From assembly GCF_036898095.1 (NCBI RefSeq), contig NC_090725.1:209912070-209976069 (forward strand): 64,000 nucleotides of DNA, written 5' to 3'. Each line of letters begins with the position of its first letter. Position 1 is the first letter of the stretch. The position numbers were made by a program, and so were the translations under genes. Under the pieces are notes generated by a model. That model was not told the origin of the DNA. It saw only the letters and a program-made list of their open reading frames with translations, and did no database searches. This document shows, piece after piece, positions 9,609 to 20,302 of this stretch. The DNA comes from Palaemon carinicauda. Taxonomy: Eukaryota > Arthropoda > Malacostraca > Decapoda > Palaemonidae.

Positions 9609-12235
9609 ATGCGTACGTGTCCCGGACTTCCTGGCCGCCCTTGTGGGACCTTTATGTCGGTGGTCGACACTGATCCCCACACCTTGTGTCCTCATTGTAG
9701 GGGCCAACGGTTTGATAGCGGTAAAGTATGTGTTGAATGTAGGGAGTGGTCTACCTCCCAGTGGGAGAGGTTTGCCCGGCGCCGGAAGAAAAAGTCTAAA
9801 AGGGATATTTCTCCTTCAGAGGCTTCTTTGAAGAGATAAAATTCCAAGACTTCTTCTTCCGTAGCCCTTTCCTCCTCCAAAGCTCCCCCTCGAGCGGTCT
9901 CTTCCGAGAGGCCGGCGAGTGGTAGCGTAGACCGTATTGCTGTTGACCGATCCCGGGGTGCGGGAGAGGTAGTTGCCTCCCATAGCGAGGCAGCTGCCTC
10001 TCCTTCCCTGGAGGAGGATTTAAATATTGATTTATCTGTAAATAACAATGATTTATTACAGCTTTGGGCTTCCTTGGGGCTGCAGGGTTCGCCCTCTAGG
10101 GAAGTCCCGTTTGACATGATCAAACTAAGTGCAGCTGTCAAATAATCGCCAACTACAGCAGGGATAGATCCTCTGTCTGTCGTTGACGTTGTTGTGACGG
10201 AGGCATCTGGTGGGTCTAGTCAACCCCCTGTTCCTATTGCTGAGGTAGCTGAAGGCTTAGTTTCCCCCTCCGAACATCTTTCGAGGGAGGAACTAAGTCC
10301 TACGGTCTCTCCTGCCGGTGATTCTCCCCCTCGGGGGAGTTCACTTACAGAGACTCCTCTTCGGAGGCCCTACGATGGTCAGCTCGCTGACCCCACGGCC
10401 CCTCGTGGGCATATAAGGCGGAAGGCTCGTCCTCCCCTTCGCCGTAGAGGCCTTCCTTCTCCTCACAAGGGAGTTAGGAGGCGCCTCTTCGGCTCGTCGT
10501 CCCCACAGTCCTCTGCGGAGGAGACGACTCTCCGTTCGCCAATCCTGCCAGCTACCACCTTAGACCTCTCCGGAGATCGTTCGCGATCCCCTTCGGAGGA
10601 AGGTCGTCCTTCGGGACCCTGTGACCAGTCTCCCTCCAGACCTGCTGACCTGCCGTCACCCTTTGAGGATGCTGATGCACATGACACGCAACCTAAACCT
10701 GCCATTGCGCAGGCACCGGTCCCTTCGGAGCATAAGGGACTTGAGCGCAAAACTGCGCCTCATACCCTTAAGCGCCAGGTTAAACCTGCGCGCCCTCATG
10801 CTGCTGCTGCCGTTCCAGACTTAGCGCCACAGCCCTCACCTGCGCGCGTGTGCCCCCCTGTTCCTGTTACGCGCCAGGGTTCCCCTACGCGCCCACAACC
10901 TACTGCGCCCCGGCGCCCACCAGCAGTTCCTGATCTAGCGCGCCAGCACTCACCTGCGCTCACGCGCCCACCTGCGCCCCAGCACCCACCGGTTCCTGCC
11001 ACGTCGCGCACAGTCCAAGAGGCACCTAGGTTAGCGCACAGGCGCTCACAGGTACCTGTAGACTCGCAGCGCCCTTCTGGAGTTAGGCGCGAGGCACGCC
11101 CATCGCGCGCAGTTCCTGATACAGCGCAAACGCGCTCACCAACGCGCCAGCGCGCTTCTACATCTCAGCGCGCAGTCCAGGAGGTGCCTGAGTTAGCGCA
11201 CAGGCGCTCACAGGTACCCCTGGACTCTCCTTCCAGACTGCGCAATCCTGTACGCGCTCCTCCAGTCGTGCGCCATGTTCCAGTTGCGCGCCAGGTTCCA
11301 GTTGCTCTCGAGTCGCCCCATGCAGCTCAACAGCGCACACCTGTGCGCCCTAATCCGATCGCGCGCCCTTCGCAGCAGCGCACACCTGTGCGCCCACATC
11401 CTGATGCGCGCCATGCGCGCCCACGATCCCATGCGCGCCCAACGCACCCACGGTCTCCTCAGGTAATCATACCTGCTCAGACGGCACAGCGCTCACCTGC
11501 GCGCCAACGCGCAGACCCACCCTCGCGCTATCACGAGGCTGTGCATTCGCGCCCTCGCCCAGTACTTCCAGATACGCGCCCACGCGCTACTGCTCACTCT
11601 CGCCCGACAGTACCACATCAGGTTACTGCGTGCCCTCGCATCCAGCCTTCAACCCCTCCTCGCGATCCAGCTCCTGCGCTCCACACGCCCTCGCCATCTC
11701 CTACGCGCCCATGTGCCCGTGCCATCTCCAGCGGGCCCCCGCGCCATCGCGCCCACGCGCCCGCGCCATCGCGCCCACGCGCCCGCGCCATCGCGCCATC
11801 GCGCCCACGCGCCCGCGCCATCGCGCCCACGCGCCCGCGCCATCGCGCCCACGCGCCCGCGCCATCGCGCCATCGCGCCCGCGCCATCGCGCCCACGCGC
11901 CCGCGCCATCGCCTACGCGCCACCGCGCCCACACGCCACCGCGCCCACACGCCACCAACCTTGCATGCCCGCGCGAGTGCGAAATTCCTATGGCGCACGA
12001 TCCTTTCGCTCGTGACCCAATACAGGGCTCATCGCGCGACCTCCAGCGCGATCGTCGTCCAGCTGACAGGTCATCATCATCTCGTTCCCCTCCCCGCAAG
12101 CGCAGAACAGCGCACTCGCCGGAGAGGCTGTTCCCAGACAGGTCTAAGGACTCTCTCATTTCAGCTTCACTTCAGGCGAATCCTCGTTTGTCGACTGGAC
12201 CAAGGGATCGAACGATCCCCTTCCCTCCAGAGTGA
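9609..12235 (+). pseudogene. DIRS gag with N-terminal cysteine motif and basic repeats (B)
   Basis: ATG at 9609. The first ~45 residues contain C-x7-C, DPHTLCPHC and C-x2-C, the putative zinc-binding motif shared with D and F gag. A basic KKKSKRD stretch follows, then a long Pro/Arg/Ala low-complexity region. Nonsense TAA codons lie at 9837-9839 and 10142-10144 in an otherwise continuous frame to about 11740. There a 22-bp tandem repeat shifts the meaningful frame; the real continuation (SSSSRSPPRKRRTAHSPERL) is in the frame ending at 12235. That TGA replaces a sense codon present in A and C. Confidence 0.65.
11741..11955. repeat. 22-bp GC-rich tandem repeat inside gag
   Basis: Repeats of a 22-bp unit (core GCGCCCGCGCCATCGCGCC, with shorter variants). 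Because 22 is not a multiple of 3, three units give a 22-residue protein period and all three forward frames are open across the block; open frames also exist on the other strand. The open frames here are a consequence of base composition, not evidence of extra genes. Confidence 0.85.
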
Positions 12236-13717
12236 GTGTCTGACAGCGCGACTGTCAGCCAGCAGCCCTGGTTCGGGACCCTGGTCAGAGCTCTTATGCA
12301 GGCTATGAAGCCTGTGCTCTCTGACTTGGGTCACAAATCAGTGGCGGCTGCCTCCCCCCTGAAGAGGAAGAGAAGAGTCCCCTCCGTGGAGACATCTCCG
12401 AGGGCTATCCTGTCTTTTCGCAAATCCTTGCGCAAGGCTCCTTCTCCCCCCCAGACTTTCTCTCCCTCCCCTGCGGATGAGGATTACCCATCCTCAGGAG
12501 AGTCGGATGAGCCGGACCGTTTCCCCATCGCACCAATGGGGGAAACTCCGCCTCTTCCTGAGAAGTCTTCTCGATCAGGGGTGGAAAAGAGCCTGCATCC
12601 ATCGTTATTCGAGTCCCGTATCCCTCCCAGGAGGGAACCGAAGGACTCTAAGACGATTCTCAAGTCGTCAGCAAGGATCAGACAGGAGCCAGCTAGACCT
12701 TCGGAGGATGTCCACGAGTACCCCCAGGAAGAGCCACTGGGGACAGGAGACTTTGCTGCCAGTCCTTCAGGAGGAGAGCACCAAGAATCAGAACACGCAT
12801 TCTGGAAGTTCTGACCCTCATGAGGAACCTCAACGGGATCCCAGACCCAGAGATTCCTCCTCGTGAGGGTAAGGACACGGTCTTGTACCGAGTCTGCGGC
12901 ACCCAGAAACCCTCTAGGGCCAGTGCAGCTTTGCCCTGGTCACAAGGGATGAATAGTGCCAGGGCCAGCTCTCGGAGCTTGCCTCCTCCAGTAGATCCAG
13001 CACCGGTAACAAGCTCCTCCCTCCTCCTCGTGTCCATCAGAGGAGGTATTTTGAGATTCTTGAGGAGACTTGTTTGGGTCTTCCAGTTCACCACTCCATG
13101 GAAGAACTCACTGGGGGAGTCCCTCTAGAGAGACTCTCCAACCGGCACGTGTCCTATTCAGCTACTGAGATCCTAAGCCAGGACAAGGTGGCGAAGTGTG
13201 CCATGCAGGCAACTTCGTGGCTTGACATCTGGCTGGGGTCTCTGGGCATCCTGGTGCAGTCTGAGGACCTGTCCAAAGAAAGCACCAGGAAGGCACTGGA
13301 GACATTCTTGCTCTCAGGCACGCGGACCATCGATTTCTGGCCCACCAAGTCTCGAGCTTGTGGGCCAACACGATTCTCAAACGATGGGACGCAGTGGCTG
13401 AGAGATTCCATCAGAAGGTCCCCAGTTCGGATGTTAGGAGGCTCAGACACTCTTCCGTGCTCGGTAAGAGTTTGTTTGAGCCTAAGGACGTGGAGCTAAC
13501 CGCTGAGAGGTGGAGGAAGTCCAACCAGGATTCCCTCATCCATAGGGCCCTGACATCGAGGCCCTACAAACCTCTAGCAGCCCAACAGCCCCGTCCAACT
13601 AAGGACTCAAAGAAGACGACAGCAGCAAAGCCGAAGGTGTCTAAGCCCTTTCCTGCCAAGAGCAGAAGAAGCAAAAAGTCCTCCAGGGGAGGTAAGAACC
13701 CTAGAGGAAACAGCTGA
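12236..13717 (+). pseudogene. DIRS gag C-terminal half (B)
   Basis: Starts in the same frame as the preceding segment, after a nonsense codon, with SVSQQPWFGTLVRALMQAMKP-like sequence. It contains the PLKRKR patch, an EHAFWKF break (frameshift near 12805), GKDTVLYRVCGTQKPSRASAALPW, AKCAMQATSWLDIWLGSLGIL and the Lys/Arg-rich tail ending SSRGGKNPRGNS. At least three frameshifts are needed to follow the homology to the intact version in C. Confidence 0.65.
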
Positions 13718-13739
13718 GGCCGTAGACGCTAGGATTGGC

Positions 13740-15600
13740 AGTCCCCCTGCATGTCCACCAGTGGGGGGATGCCTACAAAGTTGCGCGGCAAGGTGGCAGC
13801 AACTTGGGGCAGATACCTGGACAATTTCCATAATCGGTCAGGGTTATCGCGTCCCGTTCACAGCTTCTCTACCTCCCCTGACAGCGAATCCAGTGTCATT
13901 GAGCTCTCTTACTATGGGATCAGTAAGGGGGCAGGCCCTCCGGGCAGAAGTCCAAACCATGTTGAAGAAGGACACTCTCCAAGAAGTAGTGGACGGGTCC
14001 CCAGGCTTCTACAGTCGACTCTTTCTTGTAAAGAAGGCGTCTGGAGGCTGGAGACCAGTCATCGACCTCTCAACCCTGAATGGGTTTGTCAAACAGACTC
14101 CGTTCAGTATGGAGACGGCAGACATGGTCAGACTTGCAGTGAGACCACAAGACTTCATGTGTACACTGGACCTGAAGGACGCGTACTTCCAGATCTCACT
14201 CCATCTGTCTTCAAGGAAGTACTTAAGATTTTGCCTAGACGACAAGATCTACCAGTTCAAGGTGCTGTGTTTCGGTCTCTCCACAGCCCCTCAGGTGTTC
14301 ACCAGTGTTCACCCTGATATCATCGTGGGCTCACAGGATCGGCATCCGTCTTCTTCGCCACCGAGACAAGCTTCTCGAACTTAGCCAGGATCTAGGGATC
14401 ATGGTAAATCTCAAGAAGTCCTCTCTTCAGCCGTCTCAGAAACTGGTATACCTAGGCATGGTCATAGACACCAATCTCCACAAAGCCTTCCCATCAGACA
14501 ACAGGATAGCAAGGCTGAGGAAGGTCGCGAGGCCTTTCTTCAATCGAGAAGAACTCCCAGCCCAAACCTGGTTACGTCTCCTCGGCCACCTCTCCTCCCT
14601 GGCCCGTCTCGTTCCCAACGGTCGCCACAGAATGAGATCTCTCCAGTGGCGACTCAAGTCCCCGTGGAATCAAGGACACGATTCCCTGGACACTTTGGTC
14701 CCTGTGGGTCATGCGGAACAGACAGACCTCCAGTGGTGGGTGGCAGACGAGAACCTACGAAAGGGAGTGGATCTTTTCGTCTTTCCCCCGTATTTGATGT
14801 TGTTCTCGAACGCATCAAAGAAAGGGTGGGGGGCCCATGTTCTGAACCACAGGACCTCAGTCCTGTGGTCAGAGTAAGAAAAGTACCTTCACATAAACCT
14901 GCTAGAAATGAAGGCCGTGTTCCTGGCACTTCAGAAGTTCCACCAAGTCCTGGCGGGCCACTCTGTGGTGGTGATGAGCGACAACACCACGGTGGTGGCT
15001 TATATCAACAAGCAGGGAGGTACCTTTTCAGAACAGCTATCTCATCTTGCAGTAGAGATTCTGAGATGGTACGAAGTCCACTCGATCACACTAGCGGCTC
15101 GCTTCATTCCAGGCAGAAGGAATGTGCTCGCCGACAGTCTGAGCAGAGCGATGCAGATAGTGAGTACCGAGTGATCTTTGGATCCTCAAGTAACCAACAA
15201 AGTCCTGACTTTGTGGGGTTCCCCGACAGTGGATCTGTTCACTACAGCGTTGAACTTCAAGCTGCCCCTGTACTGCTCCCCAGTTCAGGACCCCAAGGCT
15301 CTCTGGCAGGATGCCTTCCAACAATGGTGGGACAACATCGACGTTTACGCCTTTCCCCCGTTCTGTCTGATGAGGAGGGTGCTCAACAAGACCAGAATAT
15401 CGGTCAATCTATCAATGACCTTGATAGCTCCTCTATGGCATCACGCAGAATGGTTCCCGGACCTTCTGCAACTCCTCACGGAGGTTCCGAGAGAACTCCC
15501 TCCACGTCACGAGCTACTCAAACAACCACACGCCAACATCTTCCACAAAGCCGTAGCTTCGCTTCAACTTCACGCCTGGAGACTATCCAGCATCTCCTCA
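13740..15600 (+). pseudogene. DIRS RT / RNase H (B), catalytic YLDD deleted
   Basis: RT motif 1 (SRLFLVKKASGGWRPVIDLS), motif A (LDLKDAYFQISLHLSSRKY) and motif B (FGLSTAPQVF) are present. A two-base deletion near 14305 shifts frame. At 14358/14359 an in-frame 51-bp deletion joins IRLLR to HRDKLLEL and removes the 17 residues containing YLDDWL. RNase H is interrupted by a TAA near 14875 and a TGA near 15174. The terminal region with VDLFTTALN and AFPPF is preserved. The protein cannot be an active polymerase. Confidence 0.85.
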
Positions 15601-16517
15601 CTGAGAGAGGATTTTCTGTGGTTGGTGTCGTGGAAAGGGTATCTCTCTAGTCGATGCCACTATTCCAGCAATAGCGGAGTTCCTCGTGTATTTGCGGGAG
15701 GAAATGCGCCTTTCAGTCTTGGCAGTGAAATGCTATCGCTCAGCCTTAAGTCTTGCCTTCAGGCTTAAAGGAGTGGACATTTCTTCCTTACTGGAACTTT
15801 CCCTTCTCATACGAAGTTTTGAACTTACCTGCCCTCAGTCGGAGGTGAGACCTCCTCCATGGAACGTGGTTCGGGTTCTCAGGTCTCTGAAGAGACCTCC
15901 CTACGAACCATTACGCCAGGCTTCAGATCGCCACCTTACCTGGAAGACGGTGTTCCTGCTAGCGTTGGCCTCTCGTATGACATCGCCCATTCAAGGGGAT
16001 GGGGGGAGGTAACGTTCAGATTCGTCCCTGAGTTTGTTGCCAAGACTCAGAATCTGGGAGTGCCGGACCCTAGATTCGACTCTTTCCAGGTTTCGAGTCT
16101 TCGTTCTGTAATAGATGACCCAGACCATCTCCTACTGTGCCCAGTAAGGAGTCTGAGGTTGTACCTTAAAAGAACAGCTGCAGTTCGTCCCCAGGTGCAA
16201 GCCTTGTTCGTGAGCACTGGGAAAACGAAGAGGAGGGTCACCAGGAATACTATCTCAGCCTGGATTCGCAAGGTAATACTGTACACCTGGCCTTGAATCC
16301 TGACCCTTCTCCGTCACGTCGCCCTAGAGCGCATGATATCAGGGGCATAGCTACGTCCCTGGCCTTCAAGAAAAATTATTCAGTGGCGCAGGTCCTGTAA
16401 GCTGGGGTGTGGAAGCGTCAGACCACCTTCACGGCCCACTACCTGCAAGACGTGACACACAGGAGGCTCGATACGTTCTCTATCGGCCCTGTGGTGGCTG
16501 CACAACAGCTGGTCTAA
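15600..16517 (+). pseudogene. Tyrosine recombinase (B), truncated and lacking Arg I
   Basis: Homologous to the recombinase of A. A ~79-bp deletion at about 15612 removes the start of the core-binding domain. A second deletion near 15973 removes the segment that in A codes AKRVSELHGL, so the first catalytic Arg is gone (LALAS is followed by RMTSPIQG). The distal region is broken by a frameshift near 16285 and a TAA near 16400. The ending (DTFSIGPVVAAQQLV) is preserved up to the TAA at 16515-16517. Confidence 0.8.
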
Positions 16518-16994
16518 CCTCAGGCTCCTTAATGGACAAGTAGCAGAAGGTTGAGGGCATTGTTACCCGGTTTTAGTCTGTGTGAATGAAAAGATCTGTC
16601 TGGCCCTTATTCTTTTCTTCATCCTCTCCTCCCTTTGAGAGAGTAGCATCCTGGGTTCTCTGCACAGCTGACCTCAAACCACTGCAGGTAAACCATGCTC
16701 CCTTGTGTTCCTAGTATTAAGTGTAATACTGTCATGTCCCCATACCCTGACGAGGTGGTATTGGGAGAGTCCTAGCCTAGATTTCCATCTGAAGAACTCC
16801 AGGTCAACTTCCTAGGACGAGTCACTTCCTCACCTTCGCACACAGCTTATGTAGGCCGCAGCAGTTTCACAGCATGTCAGCGAGGCGCAGGGACTCCTTA
16901 TTTCCTGAGTACTTACACACACGAATATGGAGTCCCCAGGCAAAACCAAAGCCAGTATGGCAGGGACTTACCTTCCTTCCTAAGGGTTGAGTCA

Positions 16995-17322
16995 CCCCAT
17001 GTAAATAGCGTGGATTGTATTTCAGTTACGGAACAAATGACAAATTTGTAGATAATTTGTATTTTTCCTAACTATACAAACCTTAGCTATTTACACATAT
17101 TTGCCCGCCAGCCCTGTCCCCTGGGATAAGTCCTACCTCTAAGTAAAGTGAAGCAATCACTAGTGTGTATGAGGGGCGGGGTAGCAAGCTACACCTCCCT
17201 ACCCACCGCTAACTAGCGGAGGGGTAGTAAACCCTTGTCAAAATTCTAATGGCTCGTCATTCAGCTACGCTGAAGTAATTACCCCATGTAAATAGCGTGG
17301 TTTGTATTTCAGTTACGGAACA
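16995..17322 (+). repeat. Right terminus of B
   Basis: Inverted left tip (~16995-17037), S segment from 17038 (TGACAAATTTGTAG), then inverted leader to 17322. Unlike A and C it does not end with the complement of S; it ends with a second inverted left tip (GTTACGGAACA). It is joined at 17322/17323 to the interior of gag of the next copy. This is a hybrid junction from recombination or insertion. Confidence 0.65.
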
Positions 17323-18900
17323 TCCTTTGAGGGGGAAACTAAGTTCAATGTTTGTCTCTCCTGCAAGTGTTTCTCCCCCTCGGCGGAGTTCACTTATAGA
17401 GACTCTTCTTCAGAGGACTGTCGTGGTGCACGGTCAGCTTGCTGATCCAGTGGCCCCCAGAGGGTTCGTTCTTCGGAAAGCACGCCTTCCACTCTGCCTT
17501 AGAGGTCTCCCTTCACCAGCGGTGAAGAAGCGCCGCTTTGGTTCATCGTCCTCGCTGCAGTCACCTGCAGAGGAGCCTCCGCTGCTGTCATCTGACCCTC
17601 ATCCATCGATCGTCAATGCTCCTGCAACTAGTCCTGTGACTTCGGTCCTGGACCTCTCTGCTGATCGTTCGCGATCCCCTTTGGTGGGTGCTCGCCCTTA
17701 CAAAGGGCACGTCGACCATGCACCCTCCAGACCTGCCGACCTGCCATCACCGTTCCTGTCACCGGTAAAGCCTATTGTAGCTCTACCAAAGTGCGCATTT
17801 GTGCGCCATCGCCCTGCAGCTCGCCAACCTACAGGACTTCAACGCTCACCAGCAGCTCATCAGCAGCTCGGCAGCACTCTACAGCGCTTCGGCGCTGCCC
17901 TTCACCTGCTTTCCCTCATAGAAGGCAGCAAGATCATGCGCTTGAGCGCCAACGTTCTCCTGCACGTCAGCGCTCTCCTGCACGCCCACGTTCACCTGTG
18001 CACCCTGCGCCCACACGCCCAGGGTCGCCCACGTGCCAGCGCACTACAGCGCACTTGCGCTCTCCTGCACGCCTATGATCTCCTGCGCGTCAGCACTCCC
18101 CTGCTCATCAGCAATCTTCTGTGCTCCCTGCGCCTACGCGCCAGTGTCCTCCTGCGCGCCCTTACTCCCCTGCGCCCCAGCACTCTCCTGCGCCCCAGCA
18201 CTCTCCTGCGTGCCAGTGCTCTCCTGTGCGCCTGCCTGCGCGCCAATTCTCTAATGCACACCAGCGCGCTCCCACACGCCAATACTCACCTGCGCGTCAA
18301 CAAATGCCTGTGCGCCATTATTCTCCTGCGCACAAACACACTGTAGGTGAGACAGCAGGCACAATGCAGCTCTAACATGCGTGCCAGCTCTCACCTGCGC
18401 GCCGGCGCTCTCCTGGACATTCGCGCTCTCCTGCGCGTCAAATCTCTCCCACGTGCACGCACAGAGACATGCGCCCGCGCGCCAGCTTTCACCTGCGCGC
18501 GTGTCAATATTCTCCTGCCTGCGTGCCAATATTCTGCTGTGCGTGCTCCAATATTCTCCCGTGCGCACACGCGCGCCAACAGTCACGGGCACAGGATCTA
18601 CAACCAACAAGGTCACTATCGCCTCATTCCCCTCCCCGCAAACGCATTCCAGCGCAGCCTGCGGGAGAAGGGAAACAGGCACAAGCACAGGGGTTCAGGA
18701 TCCCTAAACTGCCTTCTAAGGCGGACGCACCTATTACGGGGACTCCTCATAGGGAGCCTTCGGTCCCTTTCCCTTCAGGGAATCTGTCTGACAGTGCATC
18801 AGTCAGTCAGCAGCCTTGGTTTAGTGCCTTAGTCAGAGCGGTAACACAGGCATTCAAGCCTGTCCTGTCCGACCGCTCATCAGAGCAACCTATAGCTCTA
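17323..18900 (+). pseudogene. DIRS gag N-terminal part, repeat-rich (C)
   Basis: Aligns to B gag from the SPRRSSLIETLLQR-like segment (in B, PPRGSSLTETPLRR). 17940-18590 is a degenerate array of CTCCTGCGCGCC-like units, where several frames are open at once because of the repeat composition. Signals for the next gag segment (SDSASVSQQPWFSALVRA) appear in a different frame at 18780-18850. Not expressible as one protein. Confidence 0.6.
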
Positions 18901-19289
18901 TGGCTTCCTCTACCTCTTTGAAGAGGAAAAGAGGAGTTTCCGACGCGATCACCTTCCCGAGGGTGAAGCTAACTCCGTACAGACCATCCAGTATCTCCCC
19001 AGGGATACTCTCCCTCCCTGTCGGATGAAGACCATCCTTCACCAAGGGAATCACGCGAGGAGAGACAATCTTCCATCGCACCATTGGAGGAAACCTCCCT
19101 TCACGCGGAGAGTTCCCCTCAATATGAGACCAGGAGGGACATGATACTCAGGCCTTCGATGTTGGAGTCTTACCTCCTTCTTCGGAAGGAGCCAAAGACT
19201 CCCAGACTCTGCCAACGTCCTCCACCGGTGCTAGAACGGAGACAGCCAGCCACTCAAGGAATGTCCGCGACTCACCCCAAGAAGAGCTC

Positions 19290-20288
19290 TTGGGGCTAGA
19301 AGGAGACTTCGCTGCGAGTCCAACATCAGGAGGAGACCAACAAGAATCAGAATATGCATTCTGGCAGGTTCTGACTCTAATGAGGGTTCTCAGTGGGTTT
19401 TCCGACCCAGAGATACCCCCTCCAGAGGGCAAAGACAAGGTCTTAGACCGCGTCTTCGGCACTCAGAAACCCTCAAAGACCAGTGCAGCCCTGCCCTGGT
19501 CTCAAGGGTTGAAGAGTACCAGGGACAAGATCACCCAACAGCTCTCCGAGTTTGCCTCATCCAACCGTGCCAGCTCTACGAACAAGGTCCTCCCATCTCC
19601 TCGCGTACAGCAAAGGAGGTACTTTGAGATCCTGGAGGAACCCAGTTCAGCTCTTCCACTTCACCATTCTCTGGGAGAGCTAACCAGGGGAGTCCCTCTT
19701 GAGAGACACTCCAGCCGGCAGGTCTTGTTCTCGGTGGCCAAAGTCCTTAACCAGGAAAAGGTCACTAAGTATGCGATGCAAGCTACTTCGTGGCTTGACA
19801 TCTGGTTAGGGACCTTATATATCCTGATACGATCCGAAGATTTTTCCAAGGAACGTACCAGGAAGGCAATGGAGACCTTTTTACTCTCAGGCATTCGCAC
19901 GATCGAGTTTCTTGCCTACCAAATTTTGAACTTGTGGGCAAACATTATATTGAAACGTCGAGATGCAGTGTCTGAGAGGTTCCACCAACAGGTCCCAAGT
20001 GTTGAAATAAATAGGCTCAGACATTCCTCCCTAGAGGGGGCCCAGCTGTTTGAGCCTAAGGACGTGGAACTTGCTGCTGAGAGGTGGAGAAAGTCTCATC
20101 GAGACTTCCTCCTCCGTAGGGCTTTAACAACTAAGCCCTATAAACCTCCAACACCTCAGCAGTCCCATCCAACCAAGACCGTAATGACGAAACTAGCAGC
20201 GAAGCCAGTGGTGTCTAATAAGCTCGGCAAAAAGTCCTCCAGGGGAGGAAAGAATCCTAGAGGGAGTGGCCGAGGCCGCAAATGCTAG
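19290..20288 (+). CDS. DIRS gag C-terminal half (C), uninterrupted
   Basis: An uninterrupted frame of about 330 codons that is the best reference for the conserved half of alpha gag: ESEYAFWQVLTLM, GKDKVLDRVFGTQKP, QRRYFEILEEP, AMQATSWLDIWLG, RKAMETFLLSGIRTIEF, RWRKSHRDFLLRRAL, then a Lys/Arg/Gly-rich tail ending GSGRGRK. Related segments exist in D and F (HLVKGIFRVFEVFSFLDW, IMSCMDKAL). No enzymatic motif; most likely a structural nucleocapsid/capsid protein. The true start lies upstream in the broken part, so this is a fragment. Confidence 0.65.
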   Translation: MGLEGDFAASPTSGGDQQESEYAFWQVLTLMRVLSGFSDPEIPPPEGKDKVLDRVFGTQKPSKTSAALPWSQGLKSTRDKITQQLSEFASSNRASSTNKVLPSPRVQQRRYFEILEEPSSALPLHHSLGELTRGVPLERHSSRQVLFSVAKVLNQEKVTKYAMQATSWLDIWLGTLYILIRSEDFSKERTRKAMETFLLSGIRTIEFLAYQILNLWANIILKRRDAVSERFHQQVPSVEINRLRHSSLEGAQLFEPKDVELAAERWRKSHRDFLLRRALTTKPYKPPTPQQSHPTKTVMTKLAAKPVVSNKLGKKSSRGGKNPRGSGRGRKC

Positions 20289-20302
20289 GATAGGCACTCC
20301 CC

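Larger units (their letters stand above)
9261..17322 (+). mobile_element. DIRS retrotransposon B (family alpha)
   Basis: Carries a left terminal repeat (duplicated, 9261-9346), leader, gag, RT/RNase H, recombinase, 3' region and right terminus. Same order and sequence family as A and C, and the only alpha copy with its left end in the window. Unable to move by itself: gag has two nonsense codons and frameshifts, the RT lost its YLDD segment, and the recombinase lost part of its N-terminus and the first catalytic Arg. Confidence 0.88.
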
